This document shows, piece by piece, positions 34,490-44,162 of a DNA stretch of 64,000 bases (the first letter of the stretch is position 1; each line of letters begins with the position of its first letter). Position numbers and translations under genes: made by a program. This DNA comes from G963668655 sp963668655 (GTDB taxonomy: Bacteria > Myxococcota_A > SURF-8). Below the pieces are notes generated by a model. That model did not search any database. It saw nothing but the letters and a program-made list of their open reading frames with translations, and was not told the origin of the DNA. The DNA is taken from positions 310,001 to 374,000 of the forward strand of contig CAXXPQ010000003.1 of the NCBI GenBank assembly GCA_963668655.2, read 5' to 3'.

Positions 34490-34518
34490 TTGACTTTTTC
34501 CTCCGGCTTTTCTAGGCT
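34490..34518 (+). promoter_or_regulatory. Candidate sigma70-type promoter for the metallopeptidase gene
   Basis: TTGACT (34490-34495), 17-base spacer, TAGGCT (34513-34518). The leader to the ATG at 34696 would be about 170 bases. Confidence 0.45.
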
Positions 34519-34695
34519 GGAACGGCCGACAAACGGATTTTCGGGCTTTCGCATCGCCCGTGGTTTCGGAATCATCTAACACGGAATACACCATCAATGA
34601 AAAAGGCCAGATCGAAAACGGCAAGAATACTTATCTGTTTTCTTGCCTCGGATCCAGCGCTCTCTGATTCCATTCAATATAAAAGGAGGAACCGC

Positions 34696-37437
34696 ATGAG
34701 ATTATTCCGTTTCGCCTTCGCCTCGGCGTTGCTGGTTTTGCTGATGAGCCACACGCTTTACGCGTCTCCGGCCGAGCAGAATTTCCGCACGTTCGCGAAA
34801 ACCTTTCCCGAAGCGAAAATGGTCCCCGCCGAATCCGGCGAGACCGTGAAAATGCTCTTCGATTTTCGCGCGGCCTCCGTCAAGGGCGCTCCGGAAGCCA
34901 AGGCTCGAAATTTCCTCGACGCGTATAAAGATTTGTTCGGCATCCGCGACGCCGCCCGGGAACTGGATCTGGTAAAAACTTCCAAGGCCGGCAAAAACCG
35001 CATGGTTCATTTCAAGCAGTCGTATCGCGGCGTTCCGGTTCTGAACGCCGAAATCAAGATTCTCCTGAATGCTCGGGGCGAGATCGTGCGCGTGATGAAC
35101 GGCTTTCAGCCGTTCTCGGGCCTGAACACGATTCCTTCCGTTTCCAAAACCGACGCCATTCGCGAAGGCTGGAAAAAAGTGTACCGGGTCGCCGAGGATA
35201 AACTGACCGCCCGGGAACTGGATCCCGGTTTCACCGCGCTGTACGCCTGGAAGTTCGCGGGGATGGAAAAACTGGTCTACGCCGTGGGCCTGCCTTTCCC
35301 CGTTCCCACGGAAAACCGCGTGGCCTTCGTGGACGCCCACACGGGCGAATTCGTCCGCAGCGTGAACTATGTCCTGTACGAACGCATGGCCAACGTCTTT
35401 CTGTACAACCCCGGCGCGGACGGAACCCAGGCCGCCGTCCAGGCGCAGATCGGCTATATCGAACCCGGCCAGACGCACACCGTCGGCCTGAACCACTATG
35501 CCCTGAACTGCGTGGATGAAGGCGAAACCATGAGCATGTTCGGCTTCACCATTCCCGTCTGCACGGAAAAACACCTGGCCGAAACCGACGCCAACGGCGA
35601 TCTTTTGTACACCCCGTCCTTCGAAGCCTGGGATCACGCGGACGCCACCCACGATGAATTCTCCGAGGTCCACCTCTTCTATCACGTGGAAAACATCTAC
35701 AATTACTATCGGGCGCTGGGTCTGTACATCGATTCCGACGACCCGCCCTTCACCACCCTGGCCCAACCGAATCTGCGCTGCATCGCCAACTTCAAGATGC
35801 CGGACCTGGCCGCCATGATGGGAGGCGGAACCGCCGGGCTGGTGGCCTTCGACAACGCCATGTTCACGCCGCAAAACGGCCTGATCCCCAACCTGTACCC
35901 GCCGGAGGACAGCATCATCTTCGGCCAGGGCGAGAATGCGGACTTTTCCTACGACGCCGACGTGATCTATCACGAGTTCGGCCACGCCGTCATCGCCATG
36001 TCCATCACCCTCGGCCAGGCCATGGCCGACGCCTACGGCGTCTGGGATCCCAACACCACGCTGCACGAGGGACTGGCGGACTTTTTCTCTTCATCGCTCG
36101 CGGGCAATCCCGCCCTGGGCGAGTATGTCGGCGCCGCCTTCGACCAGGGCTCCGACCTGCGCAACCTGGACAACGACAACAAATGCCCCAACGACGTGGT
36201 GGGGGAGAGCCATCACGACGGGCAGATGCTGGCGGGCGCCCTGTGGGAGCTTCGTGAACATTTCAAGGTCTCCGACGACGACCACTGGGATATCGACGCG
36301 GCCGTCTTCCTGGCGCTTCAGGAGCAGACCGCGCAATCCACCTTCACCACCATGGCCAATTCCATTCTCCTCGCCATCGAGGACGTTTTCGGGACCGACG
36401 GACGCACCTGGGCCGAAGGCGTCATCGACACGCGCGGCCTGATCGGCTGCAACCGCGCCGTGCCCGTGGAAAGCGGCGACAGCTTCGAGCACCTTAGCCT
36501 CATGTCCAACGGCTCCACCGGCCTGAGCCCCTTCACACCCGCGCCCATGCAGTTTCATTTCACGCTGCCGGAAGGCGTCACTTACATCACTCTGTCGTTC
36601 TATTCGCCCGACTCAGGCGGCGGCATGTTCGGCGGCGACGATCCGGACATCCGTTATCTGCTGAAGAAGGACGCTCCGATCACGTACACCTACGGCGGCG
36701 GCGTCTCCGCGACGTTCTTGACCGAAACCGGATCCAACGAATGGCCCACGCCCATGCAGGACGTGAAAAATTTCACCGCCGTCATTCATCCGCCGGAAGG
36801 CGACACCTTCGCGGCGGGCGACTGGTACGTGGCCCCGGCGAACTACACCTCCGACGGAGGCATGGGCGGCGGCACCACGCTGTATTATTTCACGGTGGAA
36901 ACCGGAAGCGACACGCCGCCCTGCCATGTGGCCGAAGACTGCGGAGCCTGCGAAATCTGCGAAAACGGCGCGTGCGCCCCGGTGGTGTCGGAGTGCGACG
37001 CGGACGCCGACTGCGAGGAGGACGAAACCTGCGTCACCGATGAATGCGGCGGGGTCTGCGAATCCGTGGTGCTCGACGGCGATCAGCCGGCCGTGGACGG
37101 CGATGACGAGCAGCCCGCCGACGGCGACGAGTCCGGACCCGAGTGCGCAGTCAGCATGCAGTGCGGCGACTGCGAGGTCTGCGACAACGGAAAGTGCGTC
37201 GCCATCGAGTCCGAATGCTCCGACGACGAGGACTGCGAGGACGGCCAGGTCTGCCTGGAGACGGACTGCGGCGGCATCTGCCAGGAGGACGCCGAACCGG
37301 AAGAAGACGGCGACGAACCCGACGGCAGCGCCGGAACCGGCGGCGACGGCGGATGCCGCCAGCCGGGCGCTCCGGCGGGCTTCCTCGGCTTGCTGATGCT
37401 CCTTGGTCTGGCCTGGACGCGGCGTCGCGAAGCCTGA
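34696..37437 (+). CDS. Secreted M4/M36-like zinc metallopeptidase with MYXO-CTERM-like anchor
   Basis: A 913-residue exported protein. After the signal peptide (to about residue 24) comes an FTP/PepSY-type propeptide, then the catalytic domain with VIYHEFGHAV (HExxH near residue 426) and HEGLADFF (third zinc ligand ~30 residues later), the fungalysin/thermolysin arrangement. Two Cys-rich modules (CGACEICENGAC and CGDCEVCDNGKC) are joined by acidic DGDE linkers. The end is GGCRQPGAP, a hydrophobic helix and RRREA, like the MYXO-CTERM sorting signal. I chose the ATG at 34696 because AAGGAGG is five bases upstream; an in-frame ATG at 34597 lacks a site. A strong terminator follows. Confidence 0.87.
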   Translation: MRLFRFAFASALLVLLMSHTLYASPAEQNFRTFAKTFPEAKMVPAESGETVKMLFDFRAASVKGAPEAKARNFLDAYKDLFGIRDAARELDLVKTSKAGKNRMVHFKQSYRGVPVLNAEIKILLNARGEIVRVMNGFQPFSGLNTIPSVSKTDAIREGWKKVYRVAEDKLTARELDPGFTALYAWKFAGMEKLVYAVGLPFPVPTENRVAFVDAHTGEFVRSVNYVLYERMANVFLYNPGADGTQAAVQAQIGYIEPGQTHTVGLNHYALNCVDEGETMSMFGFTIPVCTEKHLAETDANGDLLYTPSFEAWDHADATHDEFSEVHLFYHVENIYNYYRALGLYIDSDDPPFTTLAQPNLRCIANFKMPDLAAMMGGGTAGLVAFDNAMFTPQNGLIPNLYPPEDSIIFGQGENADFSYDADVIYHEFGHAVIAMSITLGQAMADAYGVWDPNTTLHEGLADFFSSSLAGNPALGEYVGAAFDQGSDLRNLDNDNKCPNDVVGESHHDGQMLAGALWELREHFKVSDDDHWDIDAAVFLALQEQTAQSTFTTMANSILLAIEDVFGTDGRTWAEGVIDTRGLIGCNRAVPVESGDSFEHLSLMSNGSTGLSPFTPAPMQFHFTLPEGVTYITLSFYSPDSGGGMFGGDDPDIRYLLKKDAPITYTYGGGVSATFLTETGSNEWPTPMQDVKNFTAVIHPPEGDTFAAGDWYVAPANYTSDGGMGGGTTLYYFTVETGSDTPPCHVAEDCGACEICENGACAPVVSECDADADCEEDETCVTDECGGVCESVVLDGDQPAVDGDDEQPADGDESGPECAVSMQCGDCEVCDNGKCVAIESECSDDEDCEDGQVCLETDCGGICQEDAEPEEDGDEPDGSAGTGGDGGCRQPGAPAGFLGLLMLLGLAWTRRREA

Positions 37438-37460
37438 TTTACCGATCGTTCCATGCCGAG

Positions 37461-37498
37461 CGGCCGCCTCCGAAACCGGGGGCGGCCGTTTTCTTTTT
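37461..37498 (+). terminator. Rho-independent terminator after the metallopeptidase gene
   Basis: CGGCCGCC ... GGCGGCCG, an 8-base GC stem with a 12-base partly paired loop, then TTTTCTTTTT. Confidence 0.85.
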
Positions 37499-37664
37499 AT
37501 AGGGCGGACATTCTTCTTTCCTCGCCGTATTTTTCGTTTTTTCCTTCCATTGATTCCTTTACAAGACCATTTAAAGCGTTATGATATCCCGCAGTTGCAC
37601 CGGGCGAAGCCGTCCGGGACCGAAACCGCAACCCCCATTCACATCCCACCGGAAGGAGCGCAAG

Positions 37665-40600
37665 ATGCCGGCCGACGATCTGGTGAAAACCGTGGGCGAA
37701 TCCCTGTTCGAAGGAGAACTCCGCCATGTCGATCCCATGATCGACGATCTGATTCAATGGGAAGAGGAGCGCCAGGCCCGGCGGCTGATCCTCATCCCGT
37801 CCGAAAGCCTCTGCCATCCCGTGGTGCGCCGCACCATGGCCTCGGTCTACGGCAATCTCTACGCGGAAGGCTATCCCTCCAGCCAGGTGACCTTCCTGAA
37901 CGAACAGCAGCTTTCCGACGTTCCCTTCCAACTCGAAATCTACCGGCGCTACGCCGACCGCCGCTTCTACAAGGGAACGGACTACATCAACTTCGTCGAA
38001 TCCCTCTGCAAACGCCGGGCGGCCGAAGCCTTCGCCAACGAAAACGCCACGGCCGATGAAATCTTCACCAACGTGCAGGCGCTTTCCGGCGCGGCGGCCA
38101 ATCTGGCGGTCTATGAAGCCTTTTTGAAGCCCGGAGATCGCATTTTGAGCATGGATCTCATGCACGGCGGCCACTTGAGCCACGGCAGCGAGTTCCACAT
38201 GTCGGGCCGCCGCTACGAAATCGTGCCCTACGGCATCAGTCCCAAATCCGGCCTGCTGGACTACGATGAAATCGAGCGCCTGGCGCATGAGACCCAACCT
38301 CGCCTGATTCTGGCCGGTTACACCTCCTATCCCTGGGCACCGGACTGGAAGCGTTTCCGCGAAATCGCGGATGAAGTCGGCGCGTTGCTCATGGCGGACA
38401 TCAGCCACCCGGCGGGCATGGCCATCGCGGGCGCCTATCCCAATCCCGTGGGCATCGCCGACGTGACCACCTGCACCACCCACAAGACGCTCATGGGTCC
38501 GCGCGGGGCGCTGATCCTGACCACGGACGAGGACAAGGCCAACCAGGTGGATCTGGCGGTCTTTCCCGGCGAGCAGGGCGGGCCGCACATCAACAGCATC
38601 ACCGCCCTGGCCGTAGCCTTGAAACTGGCAAAAACGGAGAAATTCCAGAAGGTTCAGCATCGCATCGTGGAAAACACCGCCCACTTCGCCCAGGCGCTCA
38701 CGGACGCCGGTCTCGGTCTGGCCTACGGCGGCACGGACACGCATTTGCTGCTGATCGATCTGAAAAAGCTGCCCAGGGCCACGGACGAAGTCCTGCGCGG
38801 CGAGATGGCCGTGCGCCTTCTGGAGATCTGCGGCATCGTGGCCAACAAGAACACCATCCCGGGCGACGACCTGACCGCCATGGCCACGGGCGTGCGCATG
38901 GGAACACCGTGGCTCACCCAGCGCGGCATCACAAAGGAACAGCTCACCCGGTTGGCGCAAAGCATCGCCGAACTGCTTCTCGCCATGCGGCCTTTCCATT
39001 ACGACGGCCTGACCGGCGCTCTTCCCCGGGCCAAGCTGGATTTCCCCACGCTGGAAAAGGTCAAGCGCGACGTCGCCGCCCTGGCCGACGAACTGGCGGA
39101 CAAGCCCGGCAATAAAAGCGGCTACCCCCACTACCATTTCGCGGACGCCCTCGCCATGGAAGACGCCTGCACGTCGGATATCGAGAAGGCGAAGAACAAC
39201 ATCGCCCTGTTCGACCATCCCGGCGGGCTGATCCGCGTCACCGGGCCCCGTGTGGAGGCCCACATGCAGAACCTGGTAACGAGCGATCTCTCGGACCTCG
39301 CCTGCGGCCAGACGATGCGTACGCTCATGCTGGACGGCGACGGCCGTATTCTGGACCGGGTGGTGGTTTCCCGTCTGTCTTCCCGGGACGATGGCCGGGA
39401 CAACGGCTTTTATGTTCTGCCCAATGCCGAGCGCGCCCACACGATTCTCTCCTGGATGCGCGGCCACGCCGACGGCTACCTGCTGTTCGAGCCGAACGAC
39501 ATCACCGCCAAGGTGGAAGGCCCGGTGGTGGTGGTGGATCTGGCCTCCGTGGAAGCGCCCCCGGAACAGCGCATGGCGCTTCTGGAACTGGTGGGACCGC
39601 GCACCATCGAACTGGGCCTGCGGCACTGCGCCGAAAGCGGCTGCGTGAACGCCATCACGGACGAGGACGCCGCCTACCTGCTTTTGCCCCTGTCGGAAAA
39701 AGAAGACGCCGTAAAGCGCCTGGTTTCCGACGGCGCGGTCCCCTGCGGCCTGGGCTGCCGCCCGAAAGTCCTGGAAAACGCTGGATTTTCTCCTGCGCCG
39801 GAAAACGTCGCCGCGCTTCTGGAGGCCGGGGAAACCCACTGGTTCGCGCCGCACAAGCCCTACTTCATCGGCCAGAACCTCGTCAAGGACGCCATCCCCG
39901 CCCCCGAACGCCCGGATTTCGTTTTCCGGGCGGACGCCGAACCGGAACTGCGGCGCACCACGCTCTATGAAGAGCACAAGAAACTCACCAAAAAGCTGGT
40001 GCCCTTCGCCGGGTGGGAAATGCCCGTCTGGTACGCCGGGACCATGGAGGAACACCGCGCCGTACGCCGGGCCGCCGGTCTGTTCGACGTCAGCCACATG
40101 GGCTCGTTCGAGGTCTCGGGCGAAAACGCCACGGACTTCCTGGACGTTCTCAGCACGAACTACGCCCGCTGGATCGGAGACGGCGAATCCTATTACTCCT
40201 ATCTGCTCGACCCCAAGGGCGACGTCATCGACGACATCATGGTCTACCGCCTCTCCCGCACCCGCTACCAGGTGGTGGTCAACGCCTCCAACGAAGACCA
40301 GGACTGGGCCTGGTTCAACGCCGTGAACGAGGGACAGGTCTGCATCGATCCCCATAACCCCCACCGGCGCGTGCTGAAACCCGCCGTTTTGCGCAACCTG
40401 AAGGATCCCGCCCACGGCGAGGATCGCCGGGTGCTCCTGGCCATCCAGGGCCGGGTCTCCCGCGAAGTGCTGGCGCGCCTGATGGACGCGGACGAGGCGC
40501 GGCGGCTGCGCAACCTGCGGCGTACGGCCTGCGGCGACTTCACGCTCAACGGCCTGCCCGTGGTGCTCTCCCGCACCGGCTACACCGGGGAGTCCTTCGG

Positions 40601-41180
40601 CTACGAGATTTTCGTCCATCCGGACCGGGCTCCGGAACTCTGGCGCGCCCTTCTGGAAACCGGCGAGCCCCTGGGACTGGTTCCCGCCGGACTGGGCGCG
40701 CGGGACTCCCTGCGCACGGAATTCGGCCTGCCGCTCTACGGACACGAACTCCAGGGCGACTACGGCATCACCCCGGCCGGGGCGGGCTTCCCGTCCTACG
40801 TCAAGCTGCACAAGCCGTTCTTCATCGGCAAACAGGCGCTGATGGAAAAGGAGGCCAAACGGGACAAGATCTGTGTGCGTTTCCGCGTTCCGGAAAAGGG
40901 TCTGCGCCCCCTGCGGCCCGGCGATCCGGTGGCGAGCCCGCGCGGCGATTTCATCGGCAACGTCACCAGCTCCGTCATCGACGGCGAGGGCTTCCAGGTG
41001 GGTCTGGCCTACGTCTTCATCAAGGCCGCCAAGGAAGGTCCGGTGGTCATCTTCCCGCTGCCCCCGGAAGGCCGCCGGAAAGGCATCGTATCCGTGCCCG
41101 ACCTGGAGGACAAAACCAAGACCGTGCTTCCCGTGGAGGCTCACGTCATCAGCCGCTTCATGGAACGCGAGGAAGACTGA
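37665..41180 (+). CDS. Fusion: serine hydroxymethyltransferase - degenerate GcvT - complete GcvT (aminomethyltransferase)
   Basis: An 1171-residue protein. Residues 1-~480 are serine hydroxymethyltransferase: SESLCHPVVRRTM, NVQALSGAAANLAVYEAFL, and the PLP lysine Lys274 in TTHKTLMGPRG. Residues ~505-745 resemble a GcvT fold (LFDHPGGLIRVTGPRVEAHM, later HKPYFIGQNLVKDA) but the IDD motif is LDR. Residues ~765-1160 are a full T protein: LVPFAGWEMPVWY, DVSHMGSFEVSG, GDVIDDIMVYR, RTGYTGESFGYE, GARDSLRTEFGLPLYGHEL. One chain could thus handle both glycine-serine exchange and glycine cleavage around tetrahydrofolate. GGAAGGAG precedes the ATG at 37665. No gcvH or gcvP is in the window. Confidence 0.9.
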   Translation: MPADDLVKTVGESLFEGELRHVDPMIDDLIQWEEERQARRLILIPSESLCHPVVRRTMASVYGNLYAEGYPSSQVTFLNEQQLSDVPFQLEIYRRYADRRFYKGTDYINFVESLCKRRAAEAFANENATADEIFTNVQALSGAAANLAVYEAFLKPGDRILSMDLMHGGHLSHGSEFHMSGRRYEIVPYGISPKSGLLDYDEIERLAHETQPRLILAGYTSYPWAPDWKRFREIADEVGALLMADISHPAGMAIAGAYPNPVGIADVTTCTTHKTLMGPRGALILTTDEDKANQVDLAVFPGEQGGPHINSITALAVALKLAKTEKFQKVQHRIVENTAHFAQALTDAGLGLAYGGTDTHLLLIDLKKLPRATDEVLRGEMAVRLLEICGIVANKNTIPGDDLTAMATGVRMGTPWLTQRGITKEQLTRLAQSIAELLLAMRPFHYDGLTGALPRAKLDFPTLEKVKRDVAALADELADKPGNKSGYPHYHFADALAMEDACTSDIEKAKNNIALFDHPGGLIRVTGPRVEAHMQNLVTSDLSDLACGQTMRTLMLDGDGRILDRVVVSRLSSRDDGRDNGFYVLPNAERAHTILSWMRGHADGYLLFEPNDITAKVEGPVVVVDLASVEAPPEQRMALLELVGPRTIELGLRHCAESGCVNAITDEDAAYLLLPLSEKEDAVKRLVSDGAVPCGLGCRPKVLENAGFSPAPENVAALLEAGETHWFAPHKPYFIGQNLVKDAIPAPERPDFVFRADAEPELRRTTLYEEHKKLTKKLVPFAGWEMPVWYAGTMEEHRAVRRAAGLFDVSHMGSFEVSGENATDFLDVLSTNYARWIGDGESYYSYLLDPKGDVIDDIMVYRLSRTRYQVVVNASNEDQDWAWFNAVNEGQVCIDPHNPHRRVLKPAVLRNLKDPAHGEDRRVLLAIQGRVSREVLARLMDADEARRLRNLRRTACGDFTLNGLPVVLSRTGYTGESFGYEIFVHPDRAPELWRALLETGEPLGLVPAGLGARDSLRTEFGLPLYGHELQGDYGITPAGAGFPSYVKLHKPFFIGKQALMEKEAKRDKICVRFRVPEKGLRPLRPGDPVASPRGDFIGNVTSSVIDGEGFQVGLAYVFIKAAKEGPVVIFPLPPEGRRKGIVSVPDLEDKTKTVLPVEAHVISRFMEREED

Positions 41181-41262
41181 CTTCACGAGCGTTGACTTTA
41201 CGAGACGCTTCCTGCAGAATGCAATGAATCGAACCCGACCAGAATAGAAGGATGAACGAACC

Positions 41263-41880
41263 ATGCAAAAAACGAACCTTCGGATTTTCTTTCTGATGCT
41301 GGCGCTGCTGGCCGCTTCGATCCTCTGCGCCTGTTCCGACGACGGCGGCGACGACGAGGACGGCGACGCGGATGGCGATTCCGATACGCCCGCCGTGGAC
41401 GGCGACGAGGAAACGGCTCCGCCGGACGGCGACTCGGACGATCCCGCCGGACGCTGCACCGCCGCGGCGGACACGCTCTGCTTCGACGCGGAATCCGGCG
41501 ATTTGGCCGGGAACTACGTCTACGTCAAGCACGGCGCCATTCCCAGCGGCTGCCGCTTCCTCCAATCCGGAGCCTATCACGTGGACATGTACGAGGCGGC
41601 GGACAAGTGGAGCACCTTTACCGTGGCGGTGGAAGACTGGAACGGCCCCGGCGAGTATCACCAGAATACGGACAGCGTCTCGCTGAAATGGGACATCAAC
41701 ACGGCCGCCGACGGCGAATCCCCGGTCTACGACTCTTATTCCACCGTGACTCCCTGCACCATCGAGGTTTTCGAGGAGGAAAAGAGCGGCGCCTTCGACT
41801 GCACGCTCATCAAGCTGGAGGATTCCGCCATCAACTTCAAGGTCTCCGGCGCCTGGAACTGCTCGGCCATGACCGAGTGA
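41263..41880 (+). CDS. Small lipoprotein with acidic DGD linker, unknown function
   Basis: A 205-residue predicted lipoprotein: signal peptide ending ILCAC-S, so the Cys would be lipidated, followed by a ~45-residue Asp/Gly/Glu spacer (repeats of the DGDxDGD kind) that probably holds the globular part away from the membrane. The remaining ~140 residues contain four or five Cys (GRCTAAADTLCFDAE, SGCRFLQSG, VTPCTIEV, FDCTLIKLE, NCSAMTE) and look like a beta-rich, disulphide-bonded domain that I do not recognise. The same linker style occurs in the metallopeptidase and the 2019-residue lipoprotein. Confidence 0.7.
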   Translation: MQKTNLRIFFLMLALLAASILCACSDDGGDDEDGDADGDSDTPAVDGDEETAPPDGDSDDPAGRCTAAADTLCFDAESGDLAGNYVYVKHGAIPSGCRFLQSGAYHVDMYEAADKWSTFTVAVEDWNGPGEYHQNTDSVSLKWDINTAADGESPVYDSYSTVTPCTIEVFEEEKSGAFDCTLIKLEDSAINFKVSGAWNCSAMTE

Positions 41881-41982
41881 GTAAAGGGCAACGCCGGCGA
41901 ACGCAGATAAACGTCAATGCACGCCGGCAAGCGGCCATACACGCCGGAAACAGGCGTTCCGCAACGATTTGAAAGGAGCCCC

Positions 41983-42354
41983 ATGCCTCCGGAAACAAAG
42001 AACTTCAGCACCTGCGACTTTCAGGAGATGGTCAAGGCCTTTCACGAACACATGGGCCACCCGGTGGCCGTTCATGCGGACGCGGAACAGCTTCTCTTCC
42101 GCAGCCGCCTCATTGTCGAGGAGGCCTCGGAATTCGTCACAGCGGCCAGTCAGAACAACGAAGCCGATATGATCGACGCCCTGTGCGACCTTTTGTACGT
42201 GACCTTCGGAACCGGCGTGGTCATGGGCGTGGATCTGGCCGAATATTTCAAGAAGGTCCAGGAAAAGAACATGCAGAAAATTCCGGCGAAAAGCCCCACG
42301 GAAAAACCCGCCAAACCCAAAGGCTGGACGCCTCCCCAGGAGGACATCGGATAG
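41983..42354 (+). CDS. MazG-like / all-alpha NTP pyrophosphohydrolase
   Basis: A 123-residue protein of the all-alpha NTP-pyrophosphatase superfamily (MazG, HisE, dUTPase-2 relatives). The magnesium-binding set is visible: RLIVEEASEF (EExxE) and ADMIDALCDLLYVTFG (ExxD-type second helix). Such enzymes hydrolyse nucleoside triphosphates or related compounds to monophosphate and pyrophosphate, often for pool cleaning. The C-terminal tail is Lys/Pro-rich and ends before a hairpin terminator. The ATG at 41983 follows AAAGGAG; an upstream in-frame ATG at 41917 has no site. Confidence 0.8.
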   Translation: MPPETKNFSTCDFQEMVKAFHEHMGHPVAVHADAEQLLFRSRLIVEEASEFVTAASQNNEADMIDALCDLLYVTFGTGVVMGVDLAEYFKKVQEKNMQKIPAKSPTEKPAKPKGWTPPQEDIG

Positions 42355-42382
42355 CCCGTAGGAGCCTTTCCTTGAGATACGA

Positions 42383-42415
42383 AAGAACGCCCGGCCTTGA
42401 CGACCGGGCGTTCTT
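42383..42415. terminator. Bidirectional hairpin terminator between convergent genes
   Basis: AAGAACGCCCGG-CCTTGACGA-CCGGGCGTTCTT, a perfect 12-base stem. It serves the MazG-like gene (+) and the CoA-transferase gene (-); the T/A bases are inside the stem ends. Confidence 0.8.
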
Positions 42416-42461
42416 GATTCTCATTCCCTACCGAAAAGACCGCCGGATCGGCGGCATGCCG

Positions 42462-44162
42462 TCAGGATTTCCAGCCGAGCCGAAAATTCTCGCCCGTCAC
42501 CACGTTTTCCGGCACCGTTTCGGGCATGCCGGTTTCCGGCAGGTAAACCCGCGCCGGACAAGCGTCCACGATGTCTCGCTTCGGATCCACACCGGGCATC
42601 ACCCGGATCAGTTCCAATCCCCGCTCCGTCAACCGGAAGACGCCCACGTTCGTGACGTAAAACACCCGTTTTCCGGCGGCCAGCGCTTCCTTCGCGCTGA
42701 ACGTCACCTCGTCCACCTTCTCGATGAACTTGTGTTTCCCCGGCGTCTCGATCCGCAGCTTTCCATTCGCCACCGACATGCGGGCCTTCGCCATCCAACT
42801 TCCAACGAAGATGATGCTTCGCGCCCCGTGAACGATATTCGGAAATCCGCCCGGACCGACATAATCCAACATGCGGGAACCACGCTTCGAAACGTTCACG
42901 TTTCCTTCCGAATCCACCTGCAAAAATCCCAATACCGCCGTCTCCAGATCCTTCTCATACAGCTTGAAGATCCAGGAGGACGGCTCGATGCGCTCTGGAT
43001 TGATGGAACCGCCGAAAAAGATTCCCGGCGTGGGCAACCCGCCGTAGACGCCCGTCTCCGAGGTAAATGTTAGATCCTTGTACAAACCGCTTTCGTACAG
43101 CAACCGGCTGACCTCCTCCGGAAGCCCCACGCCGATGTTCACGATGGCCCCGGGCCGACTCTCGGTGGTGAACAGCGCGGCCGCCATCCGGGCCAGGGCG
43201 TTTTCCACCGGCCCCCGCACAGGCGTGATCTTCAAAACCGTGTTGATGAACTTCAGCTTGGCCACGGATTCCGCCGTGTCCTCCATACTGCCCACCGTGA
43301 ACATGGGCCAGAAACGATGCTGGGGCACCGAACCCGTCTGCTCGTTGCGCGGATTCACCACGACGTGGCTCACCCGTTCCGCCGGAATGCCGATGCGGGA
43401 TTCGTCTTTTTCCACGATGGCCGAGACCGCCGCCAACACCAGACCGCCGTTGCGATGCGCCGCATGGGCGCATTCCACGTTTTCCGTAATGGAAGAGGCG
43501 TTCGTGAAATAAATGTTTCCTTCCGCGTCCGCGTAAGGCGCCGAAAACATGGCCACGTCGATCTTCGGCAATCGATACGCCAGTTTGTCCTCCCGGACCT
43601 CCACGAACTGCTCGCGGGTATGCGGCGTAACGGCCGTTCCGGTTCCCACGCGCGGATCCAGAAAACTGTTCACGCCGATTTCCGTCACCAGTTCCTGCTC
43701 GCCCTCGCCCTGTCCCCTAGCCAGAAAGGACATGACGCCCTGGGGCATGGTATGCAGATCCAGGTGTCCCTCGTCCGCCAGGCGCAACTGGGCCTTGGAC
43801 GTTTCCGCGTGCCCGACGATATAGCGAGTAATCAGACCCGGAAAGGCGATTTCCTCGATGGTGCCCGGAGCCCGGCCGCGCCCGCCCTGGGCGCCCACGC
43901 CGATCCACGTCAGGCCGTTCGGCTGGCCGCTGCGCTCGAAACGCTCCCGGATGGCCCAGTAAAAGATGGAGCAACGCGCGTGCCCGGCCATGCCGCAGGA
44001 AAATATCGTTCGTCCGCTTTCGATCAATGCGGCGGCCTGACGCGCCGTGATGAACTTTCCGCCCGGGGACTTCGGAGGCAGATAGTCGATATCCCGCTTG
44101 TTCCAGGTCAGACGCCAGCGGGCGACATGAACCAACAGCTTGAATTTGTCGATGGCATTCAT
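42462..44162 (-). CDS. Family I CoA-transferase, fused alpha-beta type (acetate/3-oxoacid, YdiF-like)
   Basis: A 566-residue enzyme with the alpha and beta halves of a family I CoA-transferase in one chain. The N-terminal half has IESGRTIFSCGMAG (glycine-rich CoA loop region) and EGNIYFTNASS; the C-terminal half has IVNIGVGLPEEVSRLL, then FTSETGVYGGLP, in which the Glu is the expected nucleophile forming the glutamyl-CoA thioester, and VDSEGNVNVSKRGSR. It would swap CoA between short-chain acyl groups and a free acid. Substrates cannot be assigned. GAAGGTG lies five bases before the ATG; the gene stands alone. Confidence 0.83.
   Translation of the reverse strand: MNAIDKFKLLVHVARWRLTWNKRDIDYLPPKSPGGKFITARQAAALIESGRTIFSCGMAGHARCSIFYWAIRERFERSGQPNGLTWIGVGAQGGRGRAPGTIEEIAFPGLITRYIVGHAETSKAQLRLADEGHLDLHTMPQGVMSFLARGQGEGEQELVTEIGVNSFLDPRVGTGTAVTPHTREQFVEVREDKLAYRLPKIDVAMFSAPYADAEGNIYFTNASSITENVECAHAAHRNGGLVLAAVSAIVEKDESRIGIPAERVSHVVVNPRNEQTGSVPQHRFWPMFTVGSMEDTAESVAKLKFINTVLKITPVRGPVENALARMAAALFTTESRPGAIVNIGVGLPEEVSRLLYESGLYKDLTFTSETGVYGGLPTPGIFFGGSINPERIEPSSWIFKLYEKDLETAVLGFLQVDSEGNVNVSKRGSRMLDYVGPGGFPNIVHGARSIIFVGSWMAKARMSVANGKLRIETPGKHKFIEKVDEVTFSAKEALAAGKRVFYVTNVGVFRLTERGLELIRVMPGVDPKRDIVDACPARVYLPETGMPETVPENVVTGENFRLGWKS

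Noticed and set aside
34137..34624. Two small minus-strand frames upstream of the metallopeptidase
   Set aside because: No ribosome binding site, no recognisable composition, and they cover the candidate promoter of the real gene.
37497..41474. Minus-strand frame of 1325 residues opposite the SHMT-GcvT fusion
   Set aside because: It is the antisense shadow of a GC-rich gene; the plus strand has full catalytic motifs and a ribosome binding site.
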